Positions 25,607 through 33,911 of a DNA stretch of 64,000 nucleotides are shown one piece after another. A program made the position numbers and the translations under genes. The DNA comes from Pseudomonas hormoni (GTDB lineage: Bacteria; Pseudomonadota; Gammaproteobacteria; Pseudomonadales; Pseudomonadaceae): NCBI RefSeq assembly GCF_018502625.1, contig NZ_CP075566.1:3582001-3646000 (forward strand), written 5' to 3'. The notes beneath the pieces are model-generated. The model had not been told where the DNA came from. It ran no database searches and was given only the letters and a program-made list of their open reading frames with translations. Within the stretch, counting starts at the first letter, position 1; each line of letters starts with the position of its first letter.

Positions 25607-26920
25607 TCAGTGTTTGGGGAGTTCGATGACAACGCTCAACCCGCCCCACTCACTCTCCTGCAACCGCAACACCCCACCCCACGTGTCGACGATGTCGCGC
25701 ACAATTCCCAGCCCCAACCCATGCCCATCCGTTTGTTCATCCAGCCGCGCCCCCCGGCTGAACACCTGATCGCGCTGGTCCTCGGGAATCCCCGGCCCAT
25801 CATCTTCAACCCTCAACTGAAATCCTTCAGCCGTCTCGACCACGCCCAACCGCACCTCGGCATCCGCCCATTTGCAGGCGTTGTCGAGCAGGTTGCCCAG
25901 CAGTTCCAGCAAGTCTTCGCGATCCCACGGCAACTGCAAACCGGCCGGTGCGCGATAGCTCAGTTCAAGGTGTTCGCCGTGGATCATGTTCAACGTGGCG
26001 AGCAATCCCGGCAGTTCCGCATCGCAATCAAACAGCGCCCCCGGCAGCGCATCGCCGGACAGTCGTGCGCGATTGAGTTCGCGGTTGAGTCGCTGCTGAA
26101 CCTGTTCCAGTTGTGCCTTCAGGATCTTGCGCAGCTCGGGATGGGCATCGAGTTTTTCGCTGGACGCCAGGCTCAATAACACCGCCAGCGGGGTTTTCAA
26201 GGCGTGCCCGAGGTTGCCCAGCGCATTGCGCGAACGCTTGAGGCTGTCTTCGGTGTGCGCCAGCAAATGGTTGATCTGCGCCACCAGCGGTTCAAGCTCC
26301 ACCGGCACCTGATCATCCAGTTGCGAACGCTGGCCCTGCTGTAACTGGGCAATCTGCTCGCGGGCCCTTTCCAGTGGGCGCAAGGCGCGGCGCACGGTGA
26401 TCCGCTGCAACAGCAGAATCAGCAACAGCCCCGCCAACCCCAGACCCAGCCCCACTTGCTGCATGCGCTTGAAACTGTCGCGCACCGGGGTGTAGTCCTG
26501 GGCGACGCTGATGGAAATCGACTGGCCCAAACGGCGATAGTCCGAACGCAAGATCAGCAATTGCTGACCTTCCGGCCCCAGTTGCAGGTTGCTGTGCAGG
26601 CCGGGATGGTCGAGGCGCGGCAATTCCTGATCCCACAACGAACGCGAGCGCCAATGGCTGTCGGCAAAATCGATGCGGAAGTAATGTCCGGAAAACGGTC
26701 GTTGATAGGCCGGCGACAGGTGCCGCTCATCCAGCTGCAAGCCCTGCGGCCCACGCACCAACGCCACCAGCAAACTTTCGCTGTCGTTGCGCAAGCCCGC
26801 TTCGAGGTAGCGCTGCAAACCCATTTCGAACAGCCACAGGCTGGTTTGTGCCAGCACCAGGCCGACGATCACCATTACGCTGATCAGCCCCAGGCTCAAG
26901 CGGCGCTGGATCGACCTCAC
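25607..26920 (-). CDS. two-component sensor histidine kinase
   Basis: A 437-residue inner-membrane kinase. TM1 (about 10-30), a periplasmic sensor of about 125 residues, TM2 (about 155-175), HAMP, the dimerisation and phosphoacceptor helix with [14 protein letters not shown] (His near 240), and the ATPase domain with N box [14 protein letters not shown]1 VEDDGPGIP and G2 GHGLGLGIV. Organisation is that of PhoQ/QseC-like EnvZ-class kinases. Starts inside the response regulator stop (4-base overlap). Forms an operon with the regulator and two PepSY proteins, so the signal may be metals, cationic peptides or envelope stress; this is inferred from context. Confidence 0.93.
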   Translation of the reverse strand: MRSIQRRLSLGLISVMVIVGLVLAQTSLWLFEMGLQRYLEAGLRNDSESLLVALVRGPQGLQLDERHLSPAYQRPFSGHYFRIDFADSHWRSRSLWDQELPRLDHPGLHSNLQLGPEGQQLLILRSDYRRLGQSISISVAQDYTPVRDSFKRMQQVGLGLGLAGLLLILLLQRITVRRALRPLERAREQIAQLQQGQRSQLDDQVPVELEPLVAQINHLLAHTEDSLKRSRNALGNLGHALKTPLAVLLSLASSEKLDAHPELRKILKAQLEQVQQRLNRELNRARLSGDALPGALFDCDAELPGLLATLNMIHGEHLELSYRAPAGLQLPWDREDLLELLGNLLDNACKWADAEVRLGVVETAEGFQLRVEDDGPGIPEDQRDQVFSRGARLDEQTDGHGLGLGIVRDIVDTWGGVLRLQESEWGGLSVVIELPKH

Positions 26921-27585
26921 TGCGCTTGACCGCCAAACAGATAACCCTGGCCGCGACGGGTTTCGATCACGCTGCGCCCGAGTTTGCGGCGCAGGTGATT
27001 GACGTGGACTTCCAGCACGTTGGAATCACGCTCGGTTTCACCGTCGTAGAGATGTTCGGCCAGGTGGCTTTTGGAGAGGATCTGCTCGGGGTGCAACATG
27101 AAATAACGCAGCAGGCGGAATTCCGCGGCGGTGAGCTGAATGTCGGCGCCGTCGCGGGTCACGCATTGGCGACCTTCGTCCAGGTGCAAGCCCGCCGACT
27201 GCAGCGTCGGCTGATTGACCTTGCCGTGGGAGCGGCGCAACAGCGCCTGGATGCGCAAGTGCAGTTCTTCAGGATGGAAGGGTTTGGTCAGGTAATCATC
27301 GGCACCCGCCTTGAGGCCTTCGATCCGTTCGGCCCAGGAGCCGCGCGCCGTCAGGATCAGCACCGGCGTGGCGAGCCCGCCCGCGCGCCATTGCGCCAAC
27401 ACGTCGAGCCCCGGCAAACCCGGCAGCCCCAGGTCGAGGATGATCAGGTCATAGGGTTCGCTGCTGCCCTGATACACCGCGTCACGGCCATCGGCCAGCC
27501 AGTCCACGGCGTAACCCTGGCGGTTGAGGCCGGCGATCAGTTCGTCGGCCAGGGGTACGTGGTCTTCCACCAGCAGCAATCGCAT
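26917..27585 (-). CDS. OmpR-family response regulator
   Basis: A 222-residue regulator: receiver domain (1-118) with acidic pocket E7-D8, phosphoacceptor D51 in [12 protein letters not shown] in LTARGS and K in DYLTKPF; winged-helix DNA-binding domain (about 128-220) with [22 protein letters not shown] and [14 protein letters not shown]. Close to the PmrA/QseB group. Three bases separate its start from the upstream PepSY gene and its end overlaps the kinase start by four. Confidence 0.94.
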   Translation of the reverse strand: MRLLLVEDHVPLADELIAGLNRQGYAVDWLADGRDAVYQGSSEPYDLIILDLGLPGLPGLDVLAQWRAGGLATPVLILTARGSWAERIEGLKAGADDYLTKPFHPEELHLRIQALLRRSHGKVNQPTLQSAGLHLDEGRQCVTRDGADIQLTAAEFRLLRYFMLHPEQILSKSHLAEHLYDGETERDSNVLEVHVNHLRRKLGRSVIETRRGQGYLFGGQAQ

Positions 27586-27588
27586 CGG

Positions 27589-27894
27589 TCAATCTTCCTT
27601 GTCTTTCAGTAACTGGCCAGTGGTGGCGTCGACGTCCAGCTCACGGACCACGCCTTCGGTGGTCAGCAATTCGACTTCATAAATGTAGACGTCGTGTTTC
27701 TCTTCGAGCTCGGCTTCCAGCAGTTTCGACCCGGGATAGCGGTCCATTGCCTGCTTCAACAACTGCTCGAGCGGCAGGATCACGCCTTGCTGGCGCAGGC
27801 GCAGGGCTTCGTCCTGATCCAGGTCGCGGGCCATGACCACCGAGCAAAACGCCAGAAGCACCAGCGCCATGCGTGAAAATGAACACACCTTCAT
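27589..27894 (-). CDS. PepSY domain periplasmic protein (second copy)
   Basis: A 101-residue exported protein: signal peptide to about residue 23 (MALVLLAFCSVVMA), then one PepSY domain: ARDLDQDEALRLRQQGVILPLEQLL, then the GSKLLEAELEEK...YEVELLTTEG...ELDVDATTGQLLKDK strand pattern. PepSY modules are thought to inhibit proteases or to sense ligands at the membrane. Its ATG shares one base with the stop of the first PepSY gene (TAATG), so translation is coupled. Probably tunes the kinase encoded downstream. Confidence 0.9.
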   Translation of the reverse strand: MKVCSFSRMALVLLAFCSVVMARDLDQDEALRLRQQGVILPLEQLLKQAMDRYPGSKLLEAELEEKHDVYIYEVELLTTEGVVRELDVDATTGQLLKDKED

Positions 27895-28202
27895 TACGTA
27901 TCCTGATGATCCTTGAGAACCTGCCCGCTGACAGCGTCTAATTCCAGGTCCCACTCAATGCCTTGTGGGTCGCGCAGCTCCACCTGATAGATGTACTTGC
28001 CGTACTCTTCTTCCAGCTCGGTTACGGTGACTGTCGAGCCCGGGTGTTTGGCCAGTGCCGTGGCGTTGAGCTTCTCGAAAGACACAATGGTACCAGCGTC
28101 GCGCAGCCGCAGGGCTTCGTCGGGGCCCAGGTCACGGGCGTGGGCGAGGCTGGCAGTCATGGCGATGAGGGAGGCGGTGAACAGGGCAGTCAGGGTTTTC
28201 AT
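27894..28202 (-). CDS. PepSY domain periplasmic protein (first copy)
   Basis: 102 residues with a signal peptide (about 1-22, LAHA cleavage) and one PepSY domain, a diverged duplicate of the next gene: ARDLGPDEALRLRDAGTIVSFEKL aligns to ARDLDQDEALRLRQQGVILPLEQL. First gene of the PepSY-PepSY-regulator-kinase operon; GGAGA lies 8 bases before the ATG. The tandem duplication with about half of positions kept suggests either two different partners or a heterodimer. Confidence 0.9.
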   Translation of the reverse strand: MKTLTALFTASLIAMTASLAHARDLGPDEALRLRDAGTIVSFEKLNATALAKHPGSTVTVTELEEEYGKYIYQVELRDPQGIEWDLELDAVSGQVLKDHQDT

Positions 28203-28318
28203 GGGGTGTCTCCGTATTTTTTATGTGTTGCGTACGGCGGTCACCTTAGCGATTCGAACTTAATTGAAACTGAATTGCCATCATTGGTCATGACAACGCG
28301 CCATCAGCACCCGGCACA

Positions 28319-28447
28319 ATGTGGGATCGGGCTTGTGTGGCGAGGGAGCTTGCTCCCGCTCGGCTGCGAAGCAGTCGCAAAACTTTCAGGGCCGCTTCGC
28401 GACCCAGCGGGAGCAAGCTCCCTCGCCACACAAGCCCACTCCCACAG
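28319..28447. repeat. nested REPIN, right flank of the TCS operon
   Basis: The outer arms GTGGGATCGGGCTTG and CAAGCCCACTCCCACA enclose an inner 95-base element (28336-28430). This accounts for most of the 305-base gap 28203-28508. It is the direct-repeat twin of 25461-25589. Confidence 0.92.
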
Positions 28448-28508
28448 TAGATTTGTGGCGTTGCCTGACCTGTCTATAATCCCCCGCTTGCCCGACATCG
28501 AGACCGGT

Positions 28509-29588
28509 ATGACCGCCATCCACATCAAATTCCCTTCCCTGACCCTCAAGGCCGGCCCTCGTGCCTTCGCGCGCATCCGCGAACACGGTTTGAACGCCGC
28601 CGATGTCGGCACGCTACCGGGCGCCGCTGGCGGGCCCAAGGCGTTGGGAATTCAAGGTCTGGACCTGGCGCTGTTCGGTGAATGGCTGCCTGCCGCGCCA
28701 CGCGAGCGTTCACTGATCGGCGCATCGGTCGGCTCCTGGCGCTTTGCCAGTGCTTGTCTGCCGGATGCCGCCGAAGGCATCCGCCGCCTGGGCCATCTCT
28801 ACACCGAGCAAAATTTCGCCAAGGGCGTGACCATGGCGCAGATCAGCCAGAGCTCGCAGCGCATGCTCAATGACCTGCTCGACGGCCGTGACGCCTCGAT
28901 TCTGGACAACGCCCATTACCGACTGAACATCATGGTGGTCAAAAGCCACGGCCTGCTCGCGGACGATCATCGCGGTCGCCTCGGGTTGGGCCTGTCGTCG
29001 GTGATTGCCGATAACCTGCGCGGTCGCGCGCGGCTGTCGCGGCATTTCGAGCGGCTGATCATCCACGACCCGCGCCTGGCGCCACCGGTGCATGCGCTGA
29101 ACGACTTCCCGTCACGCTTCGTCGCGCTGAATGCCGGCAACCTGCGTCAGGCCTTGCTGGCGTCGGGTTCGATCCCGATGGTGATGGAAGGCGTGCGCGA
29201 CCTTCCGGGCGCCGGCGCCGGAACGTTCCGCGACGGTGGTCTGCTGGACTATCACCTCGACCTGCCCTACAGCGGCAACGACATCGTGCTGTATCCACAC
29301 TTCACCGACCGGGTCATCCCCGGCTGGTTCGACAAAACCCTGCCGTGGCGCCGCGCCTGCACCACGCGCTTGCAGGATGTTCTGCTGCTGGCGCCGTCGA
29401 AGGACTACCTGGCGCGCCTGCCCTACGGCAAACTGCCAGACCGTAACGACTTCAAGCGCTTCATGGGCGATGCGCCGAGCCGGCAGAAATACTGGCGTGC
29501 GACGATGGATGAGAGTCGCAGGCTGGGCGATGAATTCCTTGAACTGGCCGCCAACGGTCGCCTTGGCGAACGCTTGCTGACCCTTTAG
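28509..29588 (+). CDS. patatin-like phospholipase
   Basis: A 359-residue protein with the patatin Ser-Asp dyad: a glycine-rich oxyanion loop GAAGGPKALG (about 38-47), the nucleophile elbow GASVGS (Ser at about 72-74), and the dyad Asp in FRDGGLLDYH (about 233-238). No signal peptide or membrane helix, so a cytosolic lipid acyl hydrolase is expected. The ATG at 28509 follows a nested REPIN region; an in-frame extension upstream is REPIN translation and discarded. Downstream queD is 74 bases away, possibly in the same transcript. Confidence 0.9.
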   Translation: MTAIHIKFPSLTLKAGPRAFARIREHGLNAADVGTLPGAAGGPKALGIQGLDLALFGEWLPAAPRERSLIGASVGSWRFASACLPDAAEGIRRLGHLYTEQNFAKGVTMAQISQSSQRMLNDLLDGRDASILDNAHYRLNIMVVKSHGLLADDHRGRLGLGLSSVIADNLRGRARLSRHFERLIIHDPRLAPPVHALNDFPSRFVALNAGNLRQALLASGSIPMVMEGVRDLPGAGAGTFRDGGLLDYHLDLPYSGNDIVLYPHFTDRVIPGWFDKTLPWRRACTTRLQDVLLLAPSKDYLARLPYGKLPDRNDFKRFMGDAPSRQKYWRATMDESRRLGDEFLELAANGRLGERLLTL

Positions 29589-29662
29589 TCAGGACAAACT
29601 GTTAAACTCGCCGCCTGCCCACATCGCTGCGGCGATCGCCACCTGACAGAGCTTAAAAAACT

Positions 29663-30019
29663 GTGGAAATCTTCAAAGAATTTACCTTCGAATCCGCCCA
29701 CCGCCTGCCCCACGTCCCGGACGGCCACAAGTGCGGCCGCCTGCACGGTCACTCGTTCAAAGTGGCAATTCACTTGAGTGGCGATCTTGATCCGCATACC
29801 GGCTGGATTCGTGACTTTTCGGAGATCAAGGCGATTTTCAAGCCGCTGTATGAGCGGTTGGATCACAACTATTTGAATGACATTCCGGGGTTGGAGAATC
29901 CGACCAGTGAAGTACTGGCCAAATTCATCTGGGCCGAACTCAAGCCATTGCTGCCGGAGCTTAGTGCGATTCGGATTCATGAGACGTGCACCAGCGGTTG
30001 CATCTATCGCGGGGAATAA
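29663..30019 (+). CDS. queD: 6-carboxytetrahydropterin synthase
   Basis: Converts dihydroneopterin triphosphate to 6-carboxytetrahydropterin, the first committed step toward queuosine and other 7-deazaguanines. 118 residues. Zinc histidines lie in SAHRLPHV (H13-like) and GRLHGHSF (two His); the catalytic Cys is in [26 protein letters not shown] and the C-terminal IHETCTSGC are family hallmarks. Starts with GTG at 29663. It lies apart from other que genes, which is common in Pseudomonas. A terminator follows after a REPIN. Confidence 0.95.
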   Translation: MEIFKEFTFESAHRLPHVPDGHKCGRLHGHSFKVAIHLSGDLDPHTGWIRDFSEIKAIFKPLYERLDHNYLNDIPGLENPTSEVLAKFIWAELKPLLPELSAIRIHETCTSGCIYRGE

Positions 30020-30046
30020 CCAGATCAAAAGGACACTGCAAAACCA

Positions 30047-30137
30047 CTGTGGGAGCGAGCTTGCTCGCGATGGCGGTGTATCAGTCGGCATTTTCATCGA
30101 CTGAATAGCCGCTATCGCGAGCAAGCTCGCTCCCACA
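30047..30137. repeat. REPIN (GAGCGAGCTTGCTCGCGATG type)
   Basis: The arms TGTGGGAGCGAGCTTGCTCG and CGAGCAAGCTCGCTCCCACA are perfect. It sits between queD and its terminator, so it is probably transcribed in the queD 3' UTR. Confidence 0.92.
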
Positions 30138-30164
30138 AGGGCAACTGCGTTTCGTCAGTGATGT

Positions 30165-30193
30165 GAAAAACAGCCTTCATTGGCTGTTTTTTT
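30165..30193 (+). terminator. rho-independent terminator after queD
   Basis: The stem AAAACAGCC/GGCTGTTTT with loop TTCATT is followed by a T-run (30186-30193). Confidence 0.9.
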
Positions 30194-30236
30194 ATGCCTA
30201 TGCTTTTTGGCTGGTACCCGCCAAGAGGACGCACCC

Positions 30237-31061
30237 ATGACTGACTGGCCGCTGGCTCAGACCTATCGCTTCAACGGGCACTCCGTTCGCTACGCCGTTC
30301 GGGGCGATGGCCCGCCGCTGGTGTTTGTGCATGGCACACCCTTCTCTTCTTATGTGTGGCACCGGATTGCGCCGCACTTCATCACGTCGCACCGGGTGCA
30401 CTACTTCGATTTGTTGGGTTATGGACTGTCGGAGAAGATCGAGGGTGATGTATCCCTTGGCGTGCAGAACGAGCTGTTGGCGCAACTGCTGGAACATTGG
30501 GGCCTGGACTGTCCGGACGTGGTGGCCCACGATTTCGGCGGCGCCACGGTGCTGCGCGCGCATCTGTTGAACGGTAAGAATTACCGCAGCCTGACACTGA
30601 TCGACCCGGTGGCGCTGACGCCTTGGGGTTCGCCGTTTGTGCAGCATGTGCGCCAGCATGAGACGGCCTTCAGCGGGCTGCCTGATTACATTCAGCAAGC
30701 GATCGTGCCGGCCTATATTCGCGGGGCGATCAAGCGGGAAATCCCCGACGAGGAACTCGCCCCTTACGTCCATCCGTGGCTGGGCGATCCGGGGCAAGCG
30801 GGGTTTTACCGGCAGATCGCGCAAATGGATGAGCGCTATACCCGCGAGGTTGAAGGGTTGTACCCGACGGTTCGTTGCCCGGTGCAGATTCTGTGGGGTG
30901 AGGATGACCAATGGATTCCCATCGAGCGTGGCCGCGCACTGCAGCAGATGATTCCGGGGGCGCAGTTTCACCCAATCCCCAATGCCGGGCATCTGGTTCA
31001 GGAAGATGCACCGGAGGCCATCGTTGCGGCGCTGCTTCGGTTCCTGCCTGAATCCCCCTGA
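30237..31061 (+). CDS. alpha/beta hydrolase with Asp nucleophile (dehalogenase/epoxide hydrolase-like)
   Basis: A 274-residue alpha/beta hydrolase. The oxyanion loop HGTPFSSYVW, the nucleophile elbow AHDFGGATV (Asp, not Ser), the acid in WGEDDQWIP and the base in NAGHLVQED make a full triad. An Asp nucleophile with HDFGG is the mark of haloalkane dehalogenases and epoxide hydrolases rather than esterases. The halide- or epoxide-binding residues of the cap (about 130-205) cannot be assigned by eye. No signal peptide. Start at 30237 with GAGG 9 bases before; the upstream in-frame stretch overlaps the queD terminator and is rejected. Confidence 0.88.
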   Translation: MTDWPLAQTYRFNGHSVRYAVRGDGPPLVFVHGTPFSSYVWHRIAPHFITSHRVHYFDLLGYGLSEKIEGDVSLGVQNELLAQLLEHWGLDCPDVVAHDFGGATVLRAHLLNGKNYRSLTLIDPVALTPWGSPFVQHVRQHETAFSGLPDYIQQAIVPAYIRGAIKREIPDEELAPYVHPWLGDPGQAGFYRQIAQMDERYTREVEGLYPTVRCPVQILWGEDDQWIPIERGRALQQMIPGAQFHPIPNAGHLVQEDAPEAIVAALLRFLPESP

Positions 31062-31077
31062 AAACACTCGATTCCTT

Positions 31078-31194
31078 GTCGGAGCCGGCTTGCTGCGGGC
31101 GGCGTTCCGACGATAGCGGTGTGTCATTCGGCACAGATGTTGCCTGTCATAACGCTATCGCGAGCAATCGAGCGTCGACCGGCTGCTCCCACAG
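31078..31194. repeat. decayed REPIN
   Basis: GAGCCGGCTTGCTGCGGGCG and ATCGAGCGTCGACCGGCTGC can still be recognised as arms but are broken by insertions and substitutions. It lies in the 318-base gap 31062-31379; the rest of that gap holds a candidate terminator and the codA leader. Confidence 0.7.
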
Positions 31195-31215
31195 GAGAAC
31201 AGTGTTCCTTCAGCC

Positions 31216-31248
31216 GCTCCGCCGATCAATGGCGGGCTTTTTCTTTCG
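31216..31248 (+). terminator. candidate terminator after the hydrolase
   Basis: The stem CCGCC/GGCGG (31219-31223, 31231-31235) with loop GATCAAT is followed by GCTTTTTCTTT. The stem is short, so support is moderate. Confidence 0.55.
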
Positions 31249-31379
31249 CTGCCGTGGTCAATATTCACGTCCGGCCGATGCTCGATCGCCGCTACCGCGC
31301 TAACTTAAATAACTGACGGGCGTATTCGACACGCAAAGCGCCAACGCACCCTTACAAGATCTCTAAAAGGATTCACCTG

Positions 31380-32627
31380 ATGCACATCATCAACGCCCGC
31401 CTGCGCAACCAAGAAGGCCTGCATGAGTTGCACCTGGAAAACGGCCTGATCAGCAACATTGCCCGTCAGACCGAAGCGCCGACCCTGGGCCCCGATGATT
31501 TGGACGCTGGCGGTAACCTGGTGGTGCCGCCCTTCGTCGAGCCACACATCCACCTCGACGCCACGCTGACCGCTGGCGAACCACGCTGGAACATGAGCGG
31601 CACGCTGTTCGAAGGCATCGAGTGCTGGGGCGAGCGCAAGGTGACGATCACCGAAGAGGACACCAAGACTCGGGCAAAGAAAACCATCCAGACCCTGGCC
31701 GCCCACGGCATCCAGCATGTGCGCACTCACGTCGACGTGACCGACCCGCAGCTCACCGCGCTGAAGGCGATGCTCGAAGTGCGCGAGGAAAGCCGACACT
31801 TGATCGACATGCAAATCGTCGCGTTCCCGCAGGAAGGCATCGAGTCGTACCGTAACGGTCGCGAGTTGATGGAAGAGGCGATCCGCATGGGCGCGGACGT
31901 GGTCGGCGGGATTCCGCATTTCGAATACACCCGCGATCAGGGCGTGAGCTCGGTGAAATTCCTCATGGACCTGGCCGAACGCACCGGCTGCCTGGTGGAC
32001 GTGCATTGCGATGAAACCGACGACCCCCATTCGCGCTTTCTCGAAGTGCTGGCAGAGGAAGCCCGCAGCCGCGACATGGGTTCGCGGGTCACGGCCAGTC
32101 ACACCACGGCCATGGGTTCTTACGACAACGCTTACTGCGCCAAACTGTTTCGCCTGCTCGGGCATTCGGGGATCAGTTTTGTCTCCTGCCCGACCGAAAG
32201 CATTCACCTGCAAGGGCGCTTCGACAACTTTCCGAAACGCCGTGGCGTGACCCGGGTGAATGAGTTGCTCGAAGCGGGGATGAACGTTTGTTTCGGCCAG
32301 GATTCGATCGTCGACCCGTGGTATCCGCTGGGCAACGGCAACATCCTTCGGGTGCTCGAAGCGGGTCTGCACATCTGTCACATGCTGGGGTATCGCAACC
32401 TGCAAAGTGCGCTGGACCTGGTGACCGACAATAGTGCCAAGGCGATGAACCTCGGGGATCGTTACGGACTGGAGCGCGGGCGGCCGGCGAATTTGCTGAT
32501 TCTTTCGGCGGACAGCGATTATGAGGTGATTCGCAGTCAGGGGTTACCGCTGTATTCGGTGCGCGGCGGGAAGGTGTTGATGAAGCGGCAGATGCCGGTG
32601 GTGGAGTTTTTTGGCGAGCAGGGCTGA
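31380..32627 (+). CDS. codA: cytosine deaminase
   Basis: Hydrolyses cytosine to uracil and ammonia. 415 residues, amidohydrolase superfamily, E. coli CodA-like. Metal ligands are in PHIHLD (His pair), VDVHCDETDD (His, with Glu217-type proton shuttle as DE), the ASHTTAMGS His and the FGQDSIVDPW Asp. LQGRFDNFPKRRG, the substrate loop, is also conserved. AAGGA lies 7 bases before the ATG. There is no codB permease beside it, unlike the E. coli codBA operon. Confidence 0.95.
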   Translation: MHIINARLRNQEGLHELHLENGLISNIARQTEAPTLGPDDLDAGGNLVVPPFVEPHIHLDATLTAGEPRWNMSGTLFEGIECWGERKVTITEEDTKTRAKKTIQTLAAHGIQHVRTHVDVTDPQLTALKAMLEVREESRHLIDMQIVAFPQEGIESYRNGRELMEEAIRMGADVVGGIPHFEYTRDQGVSSVKFLMDLAERTGCLVDVHCDETDDPHSRFLEVLAEEARSRDMGSRVTASHTTAMGSYDNAYCAKLFRLLGHSGISFVSCPTESIHLQGRFDNFPKRRGVTRVNELLEAGMNVCFGQDSIVDPWYPLGNGNILRVLEAGLHICHMLGYRNLQSALDLVTDNSAKAMNLGDRYGLERGRPANLLILSADSDYEVIRSQGLPLYSVRGGKVLMKRQMPVVEFFGEQG

Positions 32628-32645
32628 CTCTGTTGACTGGACTAA

Positions 32646-32743
32646 CGCTATCGCGGGCAAGCCCGCTCCCACAGGTTTGTCTGGTGTGCACAGGATTTGT
32701 GTACGACATACAACCTTGTGGGAGCGGGCTTGCCCGCGATGGC
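32646..32743. repeat. REPIN (GGGCTTGCCCGCGATGG type)
   Basis: Heads-in arms: ATCGCGGGCAAGCCCGCTCC and GGAGCGGGCTTGCCCGCGAT. It lies between the convergent codA and DapF-like genes. Confidence 0.92.
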
Positions 32744-32753
32744 GATATTGAAT

Positions 32754-33746
32754 TCACTGCATCAACCGCGCCGTACCAAACAGGCTGACCCGACTCAATT
32801 CACCGCCCATTTCCTCCAGCAAAATCGGCGCCGTACCACCCGGCATCACCACCTTCACCTCACCCGCCGCCACCCAACCCACTCGCCAGGCGGCACACGC
32901 CACCGCGCTGGCACTGGTGCCGGACGACGCGGTCGGGCCTTCCCCGCGTTCAAACACTCGCGCCGCAATCCGCCCTTCTGACTCCCGCATCGCCCATTGC
33001 AGATTGATACCCGCCGGACACGGCCGCCCTGCCCCGGTCGGCATGGCGTAGGCAATTTGCGTCAAGCCTTCGGACAACCTCGCTTCGCGCATCTGCTCAT
33101 TGGCCGGCAATGCCTGCGCATCCTCCACAAGCGTCACGCAGTGCGGATTGCCGACCCGTACGAACTGGCTGCGGGACCAGGCCGGATCCAGTGCCGACAG
33201 CGGTTGTACGTGGCTGAGTTCGCGACCGTTCATTGTCACCCCTTCAACCCCGTGAGCACTGACCGCCTCCGGCCCGAACGCCGGTTTGCCCAGATCCAGC
33301 CAGAAACCCTGCACGCCTTCGACCTGCGCAGCGCTCACCGACGTTTCGCCCGGTGAAGGCGTATCGGCCTTGTCGTGATGAACCCTGAGCACACAAGCTT
33401 CGCCTTCCGGAAAAAGCCCCTGATCACTGAGCGCCTGGGAAAAAATCGTCAGCCCGTTGCCACTGCGCTCAGCCAACGTGCCGTCGGTGTTGACGATCAA
33501 CAGATCGAACGGCGGCGCTGACTGAAACGGCCCCACCAGCAGTCCATCGCTGCGATGGTCCTTGCTGCCGGGCGGTTGCATGCCCGGCGCCCAGGCGCAG
33601 AACGCCTCGATGGCCGACATCGCCCATGCCGCGCGGGTTTGCGCCGCCAGACCGGCCTGTTGCGGTAAATCGATCCCTTCGCGACGCACCACGTCAGGCG
33701 CCACTACCGCATAGATATTGCCTCGAGCATCGTAGAACGGCGTCAT
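32754..33746 (-). CDS. diaminopimelate epimerase-like protein lacking catalytic Cys
   Basis: A 330-residue protein built like DapF in two mirror halves. The N-terminal FYDARGNIYAVV corresponds to the FxKMHGLGNDF start, then LAERSGNGLTIF aligns with the first catalytic site (DapF has ECGNG) and VFERGEGPTASSGTSASA with the second (DapF has GAGxTxxCGSG). In both the cysteine is Ser (Ser95 and about Ser287). So it is unlikely to be a classic two-base racemase; an isomerase using another mechanism or a binding protein is possible. GGGAGG precedes the ATG at 33746. Divergent from an MFS carrier. DAP synthesis needs a true dapF elsewhere. Confidence 0.85.
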   Translation of the reverse strand: MTPFYDARGNIYAVVAPDVVRREGIDLPQQAGLAAQTRAAWAMSAIEAFCAWAPGMQPPGSKDHRSDGLLVGPFQSAPPFDLLIVNTDGTLAERSGNGLTIFSQALSDQGLFPEGEACVLRVHHDKADTPSPGETSVSAAQVEGVQGFWLDLGKPAFGPEAVSAHGVEGVTMNGRELSHVQPLSALDPAWSRSQFVRVGNPHCVTLVEDAQALPANEQMREARLSEGLTQIAYAMPTGAGRPCPAGINLQWAMRESEGRIAARVFERGEGPTASSGTSASAVACAAWRVGWVAAGEVKVVMPGGTAPILLEEMGGELSRVSLFGTARLMQ

Positions 33747-33911
33747 GGCGCCTCCCGTATAACCTTCGCAGGCGTGCAACATATCGCGAAACCGCGACTG
33801 GCTGTGCAAGGATGTCACCCTGCCTGAACGCGAAACCGTCCGGACGCTGATCGAACCTCACCGGTGAGTCACTGTCCCTTGGGGACGCGACGTTTTTTGC
33901 CAAGGATCGAT

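Noticed and set aside
27963-28508. N-terminal extension of the patatin gene
   Set aside because: The extra residues come from the opposite strand of the PepSY gene and from the nested REPIN; the patatin fold starts after the ATG at 28509.
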